From contig NZ_JAEUAV010000009.1 in NCBI RefSeq assembly GCF_019511605.1, positions 62,001 through 126,000 of the forward strand: DNA of 64,000 bases, read 5' to 3'. The stretch comes from Paraburkholderia phenoliruptrix (GTDB lineage: Bacteria > Pseudomonadota > Gammaproteobacteria > Burkholderiales > Burkholderiaceae). Below the pieces are notes generated by a model, which did not search any database, was not told where the DNA came from, and worked only from the letters and a program-made list of their open reading frames with translations. Below are positions 37,626 to 45,813 of this stretch, one piece after another. The position numbers and the translations under genes were made by a program. Positions within the stretch are counted from its first letter, which is position 1, and each line of letters starts with the position of its first letter.

Positions 37626-37680
37626 GCGCCTGGGTGTCGCGAAGCGCCCCAGCAAATCTATAACTCTCAAATAAACAGAA

Positions 37681-38925
37681 ATGCGACGATTTATCGGCAC
37701 TCTCATTGTTTTCGCGCTTCCTTTGATGTCGTACGGAGGAAGCGCCAATACGCCTTCGAATCGCGCCGACGCGACGTCATCGACGGAGGGGACGTCTGCT
37801 GCCGCTCGATCTCATCCAACGACGACGGGTGCCAGCAATGTATTGCCAGTGAGCGTTCGGACGCCGAATTACGACTTCAACCGGGCTCTTGTCAGCGTCA
37901 CAGTCTGCGTGCCTGGCACGTCGTTGTGCGAGACAGTCGATAACGTCATGGTGGACACTGGCTCTGTCGGCTTGCGATTGCAGCGTTCCGCCCTCAAGCA
38001 TCCCGAACGCTTCGCGGCAATGGCAGGACCCGACGCTCACGCGCTGGCCGAGTGCTATAGGTTCGTCTCCTCGGCGGCCTGGGGAATCGTCACTCGCGTT
38101 GATCTCCGGTTGGCGGCCATCCAGGCATCGAGCATTCCGATTCAGATCGTCGATGAATCAAACGCGTCGTATGGCGATCATCCTCGTCCCGACTCCTGCC
38201 TGAAGGGCAGTAAGCCCACATCGAACGGAACGCTCGGCATTGCTGCGGTGTCGCTGAACGACTGCAAGGATCCGTGCTTCATTTCGCTCAAGACACCACG
38301 TTACTACCAGTGTGCTGTGGATGGCTGCACACCCGTCGCCAGGGCCGTGGCGGCGAATTTCCGGGTCGTGCATCCAATCGCGGCGCTGCCCTCGGACAAT
38401 AACGGGTATGTGCTCGACGTGCAGCCGGTTCCAGAGTCAGGCGCGACGGCCGCTCGGGGAACGCTTACGCTTGGTATCGGAACGCAACAGAACAATGTGC
38501 TCGACGTGACCAACGTGGTCGATCTCGCGCCGAATGGAACGTTTACCACGGTGTGGAACGGGCAGTCCTACCCCGCGAGCTACTTTGACACAGGCACCGA
38601 AGAATATTATTTCGCCACAGCGCCAGTTGGAGTGCAAGAGTGCGGCTCGCATTGGTGCGCGACGCCCGAAGCAGAGTTCTCCGCAACGCTGAAGGGCCAA
38701 ACGACGGATGCGACCGCAAAGCTCCGCGTCGGCGACTCGGCCACGTTGGTGCGCAACGGCAAGGGCGCGTTCAGAAACGTGGCCATCGTCGCTCACAGGG
38801 ACTCGCGCGCCGTCGTGTGGGGCATGCCCTTCTTCATCGGACGCAAAGTCTTCGTCAAGTTGACTGACGGGTCGGGCGGATCCGGCAATGCATATTACGC
38901 GTTCTCCAACGCCGTTTTTCCCTAG
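37681..38925 (+). CDS. DUF3443 family exported protein with two DTG motifs
   Basis: 414-aa secreted protein, signal peptide at about residues 1-19. Matches the DUF3443 family common in Burkholderiales: NVLPVSVR, FNRALVSVTVCVPGTSLC, VMVDTGSVGLRL, ECYRFVSSAAWG. The family has no settled function. DTG occurs at 92-94 (VDTGSVGLRL) and again at 303-305 (YFDTGTEEYYF), each after a beta-strand and followed by a hydrophobic pair, as in pepsin-like aspartic peptidases with two lobes. Cysteines are numerous, consistent with export. No lipobox. It lies 55 bp after the TAXI gene, same strand. Confidence 0.85.
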   Translation: MRRFIGTLIVFALPLMSYGGSANTPSNRADATSSTEGTSAAARSHPTTTGASNVLPVSVRTPNYDFNRALVSVTVCVPGTSLCETVDNVMVDTGSVGLRLQRSALKHPERFAAMAGPDAHALAECYRFVSSAAWGIVTRVDLRLAAIQASSIPIQIVDESNASYGDHPRPDSCLKGSKPTSNGTLGIAAVSLNDCKDPCFISLKTPRYYQCAVDGCTPVARAVAANFRVVHPIAALPSDNNGYVLDVQPVPESGATAARGTLTLGIGTQQNNVLDVTNVVDLAPNGTFTTVWNGQSYPASYFDTGTEEYYFATAPVGVQECGSHWCATPEAEFSATLKGQTTDATAKLRVGDSATLVRNGKGAFRNVAIVAHRDSRAVVWGMPFFIGRKVFVKLTDGSGGSGNAYYAFSNAVFP

Positions 38926-39345
38926 CGCCGGTCGAGCACTTCGTGCCAAGCCAGGTAACCTGGGGGCATGATGCCCCGCAAGCCGCATTCACGGATGTAT
39001 CCGATGAAGGATTCCCGCCGCCGTATATCTCACGTGAATGAATGGAGAGGCACGATAGCTTCTGTAACGCAGGGTCCGTTCAACTTTAGTTGTTGTTCCC
39101 CGTTGCTGCAGACCTTGTTGTGTCCCAATACGAACTATTGGGGCGACCTGCTCCCCTCAAACAGCGCCAGCCGCAGAAGAGCTCGAAGGCCGTCTTGCCG
39201 GAGCAGATGAAGCGCTTTCCACGCTGCGAACGAATATGTGAAAATGCCTTCGCGAGGCGCTTTCCGCTGGCCGACGATTTGGGCAGGAACGCGAGCTCGT
39301 TGGAGGCTTGTCGATCACCCGGTCGTTCGCATGCACGGAGAAGGG
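38926..39345. other. Gap between DUF3443 and FUSC genes
   Basis: 420 bp without a supported gene, holding the IS end just described and a perfect short dyad CCAGGT-A-ACCTGG at 38951-38963, 26 bp after the DUF3443 stop. A GGAGAAGGG ribosome site for the next gene lies at its end. Confidence 0.4.
39144..39225 (+). mobile_element. Decayed left end of an IS3-family element
   Basis: GACCTGCTCCCCTCAAACAG followed by GCCAGCCGCAG closely matches the left end of the IS relic at 50205 (same order, few mismatches). An ATGAAGCGCTTTCC then stands where the IS orfA start is found. No further transposase sequence and no right end seen nearby. Confidence 0.45.
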
Positions 39346-40494
39346 ATGATGCCCAATATTGCGCTGTCCGTGCTCGTGAACACGCTCCGCGGAATCCGCA
39401 ACGAACTCACCGTCGCGACACTTGCCGGGCGCGCTCGGCAATGCATGGTCGCGACGCTCGCGACAGTCGCCACGGTGTATATCGCCCACTGGCTACGGCT
39501 GGATCAGATCTGGTGGCCCGTGATTTGCGCTTTCTCGCTGACGGGCCTCGAATTAAAGGCCTCACTGCTTCAAGGCGTTCAGCAGATCGCGGGGACGCTT
39601 TGCGGCGCGATCATCGGTTGGCTGCTCTCGGGACATGTCGCCGACCAGGTCGGCTTGTTTGTGCTGTGCGTCATGTTCCTTTCAGCGGGCGGTCTCTATC
39701 TCGCGACGAGCCGCGCCTTCAGCTACATGTGGATTCTTTCCACGGTTCTCGCCATCTTCATGATCGCGTCGGCACACACGCGCAGCGTGCTGAATCCTCA
39801 ACGGATGGTTCTGATGCTTTTTGCAGGGGCGATGGTGGGCACGGCTGCGTATTGGGTCGTGTGCTCACTCGCCGACACCCTCTCGCGAATTATCGGTCAC
39901 AAGCCGCGCGCTGCAGTCCCGGCCGCCGCGCCATCTGCCGCGCCGGGAGGTACGCTGGGACGCCTACGCCACACGGCGGCTGCGGCGGTAACGCTGTCCG
40001 TGCTCGCCTACCTTGCGTGGCGCTATCCGCTCGAAGGCTTCGCCCAGGCGATGACGACCGCCCTCGTCACGCTGCTCGTGCCGCTCGACGTGAGCGGCGC
40101 GTGGTCGCCTTACGCCGTCGCGCTGCGCATGTGCCATCGCCTGCTCGGCTGCCTTGCCGGCACCGTACTGGTGCTGGCCGCGCTTCCGCTCACGGCCGGG
40201 AACATGCACTACTGTGTGATCGCCCTCTTCGTGCTTGTTTGGCTGGCATGTCATTTTCGCTTCGGTGACTCGAATATCAGTTACGCGGGAACGCAGTGCG
40301 GCGCGGTCGTTATTCTCGCCTTCGTGCACGACGGGACCTGGCTCAGCGACAACGTTCAGGCCGCGTTCAGCCGTCTTATCGGCGTGACGGCAGGCATCGT
40401 CGTTCTGACGATGGTTCTCGCCGTCGCGAGCCGTGCCTTCTCCAGTTGGCCGCTGAGCGGGATCGTCAAGACATTCGTGGCCCGTCGCGATTGA
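39346..40494 (+). CDS. FUSC family inner-membrane protein
   Basis: 382-aa membrane protein of the fusaric-acid-resistance/aromatic-acid exporter superfamily. About ten hydrophobic segments in two groups (residues 30-165 and 215-370) separated by an Ala/Pro-rich loop (AVPAAAPSAAPGG). The second group contains TTALVTLLVPLD and SPYAVALRMCHRLLGCLAG, the FUSC_2 signature with the RxxxRxxG-type pattern. Start at 39346 or 39349 chosen for the GGAGAAGG site; an earlier in-frame ATG at 39331 is less well placed. It lacks the long cytoplasmic domains of full-length FUSC pumps. Substrate unknown. Confidence 0.8.
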   Translation: MMPNIALSVLVNTLRGIRNELTVATLAGRARQCMVATLATVATVYIAHWLRLDQIWWPVICAFSLTGLELKASLLQGVQQIAGTLCGAIIGWLLSGHVADQVGLFVLCVMFLSAGGLYLATSRAFSYMWILSTVLAIFMIASAHTRSVLNPQRMVLMLFAGAMVGTAAYWVVCSLADTLSRIIGHKPRAAVPAAAPSAAPGGTLGRLRHTAAAAVTLSVLAYLAWRYPLEGFAQAMTTALVTLLVPLDVSGAWSPYAVALRMCHRLLGCLAGTVLVLAALPLTAGNMHYCVIALFVLVWLACHFRFGDSNISYAGTQCGAVVILAFVHDGTWLSDNVQAAFSRLIGVTAGIVVLTMVLAVASRAFSSWPLSGIVKTFVARRD

Positions 40495-40868
40495 CCAAGG
40501 GTTTTCCAAAGGCAGCGGGTCGGCGAAAAAGCTTGTGCCGCCATTTCCGGGTAGGCGTCGGGCGGGTCTCGACCCGCATCCGTACTCCGGCACCAGGTCA
40601 TCTGGACGGCGGCCTTCAGGAGAGCATCGAACTCTGCGAGAGCAGTCACCAATGAGACAGAGTTCGATGTTGAAACCCACCGCGGGTCTCTTCGTTTCTC
40701 ACTGAGGACCTCATCGAAGTTGCACGTGTTATGGATCATGTGTCGTGCCTGGTCCATACACTTTTGCACCGCGCTGCGGCTCGCGCGCCTGATGCAGGAC
40801 AATCGTGCATCGAAGCAGGCGTCCTGCCGGTGGACAACGCGGGAAATCTGTGACGGGACATCTATCGC
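40495..40868. other. Intergenic, no gene seen
   Basis: 374 bp. No frame with family resemblance on either strand and no clear hairpin. Confidence 0.4.
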
Positions 40869-41519
40869 ATGAAGCACCCGTTCCGCTATCTGTCCGCTCT
40901 CGGCATCAACGTGCTGCTGCCGTGGCTCGCCTATCGGCTGGCGCTGCCGCACCGGGGCTACCTGCAGGCGCTCGCGGCGTCGGCGCTTCCCCCCCTTGCC
41001 TGGATGGCCTACGACTACATCCGTTTGCGGCACTTCGATGCGCTCTCCGCGCTGGCGCTCGTCAGTATCACGCTGTCGCTCGGCCTGACGCTCCTCGGGC
41101 GTGCGCCGCTAGAGCACGCTGTCGAGACGCCGATGATCTCGGGCTCGATCGGCATTGTGTTCCTGCTCTCGCTCGCCCTTCCACGCCCCCTTGTGTTCTA
41201 CCTCGCGCGCTCAAGGGTCACGCGGAAGAACCCCCAGGGGGCGGCCGAATTCGAGCAGCACTGGCGCAAGCGCCCGGGCCTCGTAGCGATGATCCGCCGA
41301 ATGACAGTCGTCTGGGGCGTTGCCCTCGTCGCGGAGAACGGGCTGCGTTGCTGGATCGTTTGGACGTGGACGGGCAAACCGGAGCCCGCCACGGTGTCGG
41401 CAACGGTGGGCTATGTTGTCTATGGTGCGCTGACGCTGTGGACGGTCTGGACTCGTCACCGCTTTTTGAAACGCGTGGGCAATGCAGCCGATGCGTTGTC
41501 CAAGTCAGAGAGACCGTGA
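40869..41519 (+). CDS. VC0807 family membrane protein
   Basis: 216-aa polytopic membrane protein. About six hydrophobic segments: residues 8-26, 33-47, 57-76, 90-106, 145-160 and 178-196. Hallmarks are PPLAWMAYDYIRLRHFDALSALALV, GSIGIVFLLSLALPRPLVFYLAR and a conserved basic stretch after it. The family is widespread and uncharacterised. Ribosome site is weak. It has no close operon partner. Confidence 0.75.
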   Translation: MKHPFRYLSALGINVLLPWLAYRLALPHRGYLQALAASALPPLAWMAYDYIRLRHFDALSALALVSITLSLGLTLLGRAPLEHAVETPMISGSIGIVFLLSLALPRPLVFYLARSRVTRKNPQGAAEFEQHWRKRPGLVAMIRRMTVVWGVALVAENGLRCWIVWTWTGKPEPATVSATVGYVVYGALTLWTVWTRHRFLKRVGNAADALSKSERP

Positions 41520-41736
41520 CGGCGGGTCTGTCCCGGCTGTCGCGTTTGATAACCCTCGGACCGAATGCGGTCAGATGACTTTCTCTAAATCGGTCAATTA
41601 GCCAAATTCAGGTTTTGCGAACTGGAGTGCTAATGAGCGGCCGTTGGGCAGCTCATTGAATTGGCAAGGAGCGGGCGCTCGACGGGAGGACATAAATCGT
41701 CGACAATCCGTTGATTCAGCGAAGGACGGGGAATAT

Positions 41737-42288
41737 ATGATCAGACTCGGGGACGTTTTTGGCAGCAAACGGCGAAAAGTAGTGATTGATGAAAAGCGCT
41801 TGGCCTTTTATATGGGGTATGCATTCAGCCATGCGATTCAGGTCCAACATGTTCGCGCGCCTGGCGAGTTGACCGTCCCGTACGTCGTCTACTGGGATAA
41901 CGAAACTCCCACACCAGTTCCGTATCCCGCGGCGACTCAACACGAAGCAATCGCAAACGCGCAGTCAGCCCGAGAACAGACTACCTCCGGCTCGGGATGG
42001 TCGTCTGGGCGAGAGGGAACCATCTCTCAGAGTAATGGCGCGAAGATGGATGTTCTCGTGATCGAGGGATGGGTACCAGGACTGGACGTACCGCTCGAGG
42101 TGTTCGTTTACTGCAGAAGGGACCCGTTCAGGCTGATTCAAGGATTTTTATGGAAAACCCATGCGCAGGCGCGCAAAGATGGCCCCTCGTTCATGGCGGA
42201 ATTCAAGCGCGGCATTCTGGTGCAGCCGTTTGGCCAGAACTCCATGGAAGTCATTGATAACGCGGAGCGCGTCCAGTTTGTGAGCTGA
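41737..42288 (+). CDS. Hypothetical protein, unassigned
   Basis: 183 aa, no recognised family. The start at 41737 (MIRLGDVFGSKRRK) follows AAGGACGGGGA; the frame is open to 41644. No signal peptide or membrane segment. Mixed alpha/beta look with a Ser/Gly-rich linker (SGSGWSSGREGTISQSN, about residues 91-107), then VLVIEGWVPGLDVPLEVFVYCRRDP. Base composition is visibly poorer in G+C than the flanking kilobases, which suggests transfer. It faces, tail to tail, the Imm1-like gene. Confidence 0.65.
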   Translation: MIRLGDVFGSKRRKVVIDEKRLAFYMGYAFSHAIQVQHVRAPGELTVPYVVYWDNETPTPVPYPAATQHEAIANAQSAREQTTSGSGWSSGREGTISQSNGAKMDVLVIEGWVPGLDVPLEVFVYCRRDPFRLIQGFLWKTHAQARKDGPSFMAEFKRGILVQPFGQNSMEVIDNAERVQFVS

Positions 42289-42412
42289 TAGTTGAGCCTA
42301 CCGCTCGCTGTGGGGCGCAAGGAGGCCGAACGGCGCACTGAGCCTGAGCTTCGAAATGTTGACAGTCCGAGACACAGAAGTCGGTCGAAAGTGTCTCCTG
42401 GCGGATGCCTCC

Positions 42413-42799
42413 TTAAAAGCCCGGCGCTGGCCGCCAATGAACAAATGGTGGGTACGGTGCGCCATTAAGGAAGGCCAGAAATACCTCCACAACCTGGCCA
42501 GCCATGAACCATTCATCTGAGCGCATCGGAATGTTGCCCGCCCGAGAGACCAGGATGGTGCCGTCTGGACGTACAGGTGACGGTTTGTCGTGAAATGCTC
42601 TCCACCGTTGCGCACCGAGCTCGAAACGCTCAATCATACAACTAACGCCGCCGCCCGCTACCTGCACATAGCTACCACTAGCATTAGTCAAAGACGCATA
42701 AGATGACTTGCCATAGCTCCGCAGCGATTTCAGTGCATGAGTGATCTGTCCTGGAGTTGGCGCGATGATTTCCGCTTTCCCATCGATGCTGAATTTCAT
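42413..42799 (-). CDS. Small protein, possibly Imm1-type immunity
   Basis: 128-aa cytosolic protein without membrane segments. Features: SYVQVAGGGVSCMIERFE (a beta-strand with a solvent-facing pattern), AFHDKPSPVRPDGTILVSRAG, and the C-terminal EVVEVFLAFLNGAP-like helix followed by PPFVHWR. A C-terminal helix then [small]-P-x-x-V-x-W resembles Imm1 immunity proteins of polymorphic toxin systems. That assignment is tentative; no toxin gene is in the window. Poor G+C content like its neighbour. It may equally be an unassigned conserved protein of Burkholderiales. Confidence 0.6.
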   Translation of the reverse strand: MKFSIDGKAEIIAPTPGQITHALKSLRSYGKSSYASLTNASGSYVQVAGGGVSCMIERFELGAQRWRAFHDKPSPVRPDGTILVSRAGNIPMRSDEWFMAGQVVEVFLAFLNGAPYPPFVHWRPAPGF

Positions 42800-42982
42800 T
42801 TGCTGAATTGCTCTGATCTAGCCAACCGGACTTGAATCCTACCAGCACCAAGCCTCATGCTAAATGACCGCTAAGGGCAAACGTGAGTGGCCGCTGAGGG
42901 TCGAACGCGGTCGGCTCCGGCCTTAACGACGCATGACCCTTGCAGATCCGCAAGAACGGATAGGGATGACGTTCGAGGCTGC

Positions 42983-43404
42983 CTATACGCCGACCATGAA
43001 CCGGCGATCGAACACTGGCGTTGTACCGATGAAACTGGCTTGGGGCCCTGCAAGTCCCCAGCCGTTTCGCTCGTAGAAGGCGACCGCACGGGCATTTGCG
43101 TCGAGAACATACAGACGCATCACTTTTTGGTTTGTTCTCTAGTCCATCTACGAACTGCCTCGATCATTAGCCTTCCGAATCGGAAACCTTGGTGAGTCTT
43201 GAGCACGTGAAGGCAGTCAAGCAGTATTCCGTAGACGGGGTCAGCGAGGTTCTCGGCACTCACGAAACCGGCCGGAGCACCTTCATGCCCGGTCAGCATG
43301 ACCCAGCCTCTCACTTCCACCGGCTGGGCCATGTAGCCTCCCCAATGGGCGACATGCTCGACCGATAGTTCCTCCGCCAGACAATTCTCGCCGGTGGGCC
43401 GAGC
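42983..43404 (-). pseudogene. GNAT acetyltransferase, frameshifted and lacking a start
   Basis: First part (43120-43404) encodes VRGWVMLTGHEGAPAGFVSA, then GILLDCLHVLKTHQGFRFGR, the acetyl-CoA-binding region of a GNAT fold, and stops at 43120. The second part continues in the next frame as MRLYVLDANARAVAFYERNG and ends at 42983. The break coincides with a run of five A on the coding strand at 43124-43128; one more A would rejoin the frames as KKVMRLYV. No start codon is found upstream before the stop at 43405 except the internal ATG at 43332, so the N-terminus is lost as well. Confidence 0.75.
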
Positions 43405-43466
43405 CTATCCGATACCCGGCTTGACTGGCCTCGCCATGCTGACGCGCCGCGCGTGGGGAGTTTGAT

Positions 43467-44240
43467 TCACGCGGGCGTGTAGATCGCAAGTTTCAAGGCA
43501 GGGTCGTCGTTCGCCTGAAACGTCGCGTAGTCGTAGCGTTGCGCGCCGCGCTCCGGATGGATCAGCACCTTCTGCCCGGACGTGCCGCCTCGAACATCGT
43601 GCGCGTTCCACCATTTCGCGAACTCGCTGCTGTGCGCGCGCAACCGTTCGACCAGTTCGACAAAGGCCGGATCGTCCGCATACAGATCGTGCGTTGCGCG
43701 AAACAACGCAATCATGCGACGCGCCTCGCTGGTCCAGTTCCCGCCAAATAGCCGTCGTGAATCCGGTTCGATGAACATGAACACCAGAATGTTGCGATCC
43801 GCTTCGGCAAGACGCTCGAAACCAAGAAGATCGGCCGCCGCTGCATTCCAGGCTAGAAGGTCCCAACGCCTGCCCGTGACATACGCGGGAAGCTCCAGTG
43901 TCGCGACCAGATTCGCGATGGGTTCCGGCACACTCTCGCGAGTGAAAGGCTGCCGATCGCCGCTGCGTGCCAGTGCGCGCAGGTGCGCCGCCTCGACCTT
44001 GCCGAGCCGCAGCGCGCAAGCGAGCGCTTCGAGCGTGGTATCGGACGGACTCACCGTGCGGCCCTGCTCGAGCCGCACATACCAGTCGACGCCGATGCCC
44101 GCGAGTTCCGCAACTTCCTCGCGACGCAAACCGGGCGTGCGACGCCGCCGCCCGCTATTGAGTCCCACCGATTCAGGGCTCAGCTTCTCGCGCCGTGAGC
44201 GCAAAAAATCGCCAAATTCACTTCGGCTCCCTGTTGTCAT
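43467..44240 (-). CDS. XRE-family regulator with MmyB-like ligand-binding domain
   Basis: 257 aa. N-terminal HTH at about residues 8-80: RTPGLRREEVAELAGIGVDWYVRLEQGR is the signature of the MmyB/MLTR class. C-terminal ligand domain includes YVTGRRWDLLAWNAAAADLLG and RNILVFMFIEPDSRRLF. Such regulators commonly control a divergent short-chain or zinc dehydrogenase, as here (gene at 44357). Starts 116 bp from that gene, with a dyad at 44316-44329 in the gap. Confidence 0.9.
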   Translation of the reverse strand: MTTGSRSEFGDFLRSRREKLSPESVGLNSGRRRRTPGLRREEVAELAGIGVDWYVRLEQGRTVSPSDTTLEALACALRLGKVEAAHLRALARSGDRQPFTRESVPEPIANLVATLELPAYVTGRRWDLLAWNAAAADLLGFERLAEADRNILVFMFIEPDSRRLFGGNWTSEARRMIALFRATHDLYADDPAFVELVERLRAHSSEFAKWWNAHDVRGGTSGQKVLIHPERGAQRYDYATFQANDDPALKLAIYTPA

Positions 44241-44315
44241 GACGGTCCGTCCTCCACAAGCAGGTACGCGGGAATCCCAGGATCGTACCAGGTCTTGTTA
44301 GAGATTCTACGCCTG

Positions 44316-44329
44316 CCAGAATGGTCTGG
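44316..44329. promoter_or_regulatory. Dyad CCAGA-N4-TCTGG, candidate operator
   Basis: CCAGAATGGTCTGG is a perfect 5-bp inverted repeat with a 4-bp spacer, 28 bp before the dehydrogenase start and within the divergent promoter region of the MmyB-type regulator. Confidence 0.4.
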
Positions 44330-44356
44330 TCCGATCACCATCAAAGGGAAACTCAG

Positions 44357-45436
44357 ATGAAAGCAGCGATTTTGAAGACGCTTGGCGAGCCGCTTGCGAT
44401 TGAAGACATACCAGATCCTTCGCTGGGCACCGGCGAAGTGATCGTCGACGTCGCTGCCGCGCCAGTGCTGTCGTATGCGCAAGAAGTGTTCAGCGGCGAG
44501 CGCCGCTACCCGATCGAATTGCCAATCGTGCCCGGCTGCGGGGCAATCGGTCGCGTGCGTGCGTTTGGCCCGGACGCCACACATCTGCAGACAGGCGACT
44601 GGGTTTTCTGCGACCCGACCGTTCGTTCACGCGACGACGCGCTCACGCCCGACATTACATTGCAGGGCTGGAGTGCACGCGGCGACGGCGGCCTGCGGCT
44701 CGCGCGCCATTTCCACCACGGCCCATTCGCAGCACAAATGCGCGTGCCCACCGAAAACGCCATTCGCATCGGTGACATCAGTCCCGCAGACGCCTCGAAA
44801 TGGTGCGCGCTCAACACAATGCTGGTTCCGTACGGCGGGCTGCTTGCGTCGAATCTGCAGGCTGGCGAGACATTGCTCGTGAGCGGCGCAACCGGCAACT
44901 TCGGCAGCGCGTGCGTAGCCGTCGCCCTCGCAATGGGTGTGCGCTGCGTGGTCGCGCCAGGCCGCAACGAACGCGTGCTCGCGGATCTGCGAAGGCGCTT
45001 CGGCGAACGCATCCGTACAGTGAAGTTAACTGGCAACGAGGACGACGATCGGGAACGGATGCGTGCGGCTGCCGGAGCCCCCATCGACTGCGTAATGGAT
45101 CTACTGCCGCCATCCGCGACCACGCGGACGGTGCGCGCGGCAGTGATGGCCGTGCGGCCCTATGGACGCATCGTGTTAATGGGCGGTGTCGGCATGCTCG
45201 GCGGCGACGGTCTCGATCTGCCTTATCCGTGGATCATGCGCAACGACATCACCGTGCGGGGCAAATGGATGTATCCGCCGCAAGCGGTCACGCTTATGAC
45301 CGGCCTGATCCGTGGCGGTCTGCTCGATCTCGCTCTTTTCGACGTGACGTCCTTCAAACTCGACGACGTGAACGAAGCCATCGGTCATGCTGCGGCGAAT
45401 GGCGGCCCGTTCAGGATGACGGTCGTCCATCCATAA
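44357..45436 (+). CDS. Zinc-type alcohol dehydrogenase / quinone-reductase-like protein
   Basis: 359-aa medium-chain dehydrogenase. GroES-like N-terminal domain (EDIPDPSLGTGEVIVDVAAAPV, PIVPGCGAIGRV) and Rossmann domain with LVSGATGNFGSACVAVALAMG. The zinc ligands usual in alcohol dehydrogenases are missing: the GHE motif is PGCGAIG and there is no structural cysteine loop. So it is probably a zinc-independent reductase. Start at 44357 follows AAGGGAA. Divergent from, and likely controlled by, the MmyB-type regulator. Confidence 0.88.
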   Translation: MKAAILKTLGEPLAIEDIPDPSLGTGEVIVDVAAAPVLSYAQEVFSGERRYPIELPIVPGCGAIGRVRAFGPDATHLQTGDWVFCDPTVRSRDDALTPDITLQGWSARGDGGLRLARHFHHGPFAAQMRVPTENAIRIGDISPADASKWCALNTMLVPYGGLLASNLQAGETLLVSGATGNFGSACVAVALAMGVRCVVAPGRNERVLADLRRRFGERIRTVKLTGNEDDDRERMRAAAGAPIDCVMDLLPPSATTRTVRAAVMAVRPYGRIVLMGGVGMLGGDGLDLPYPWIMRNDITVRGKWMYPPQAVTLMTGLIRGGLLDLALFDVTSFKLDDVNEAIGHAAANGGPFRMTVVHP

Positions 45437-45813
45437 ACTCCGCTGCTCTATCGCATCGGTCGCGCCAAAGTGACGCCCGCCGCGACGCGTTCAAACGACT
45501 GGCTGATCAGCGCTTTCACCACAACGAGCGGCGACCGATGCGCAGCGCGCCGACCTAAAATGATCGTTGCCCTTCAGCGCAAAAAAGGGCCAACGCAGGA
45601 CCTACCCGTTTCGAGCCCGCCCGTAATGATCAGGACAACGGTACGTTCACCGACAGATCGATGCGGGTAACGTTTGGGCAATTCGCCAGGCGAGCCGCCA
45701 ATTCGTGTTCCTCCCGCGAAGTCGTCGATGGCCGCATTCGCGCGCAGCAGCAACTCGTCGATATCGCCGCGCCCGAAACGGTGCCTCGCCGCTGACCGGA
45801 GGTCGGTCACCAG
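45437..45813. other. Intergenic with a doubtful minus-strand remnant
   Basis: 377 bp. On the minus strand, two overlapping frames between 45810 and 45630 give protein-like text: TDLRSAARHRFGRGDIDELL in one and EEHELAARLANCPNVTRIDL in the next. The second would continue the first after a one-base shift near 45711. I cannot match it to a family. Otherwise nothing seen. Confidence 0.3.

Noticed and set aside
39090..40268. 392-codon plus-strand frame overlapping the FUSC gene
   Set aside because: Arg-rich, no membrane segments; the competing frame encodes a clear polytopic protein.
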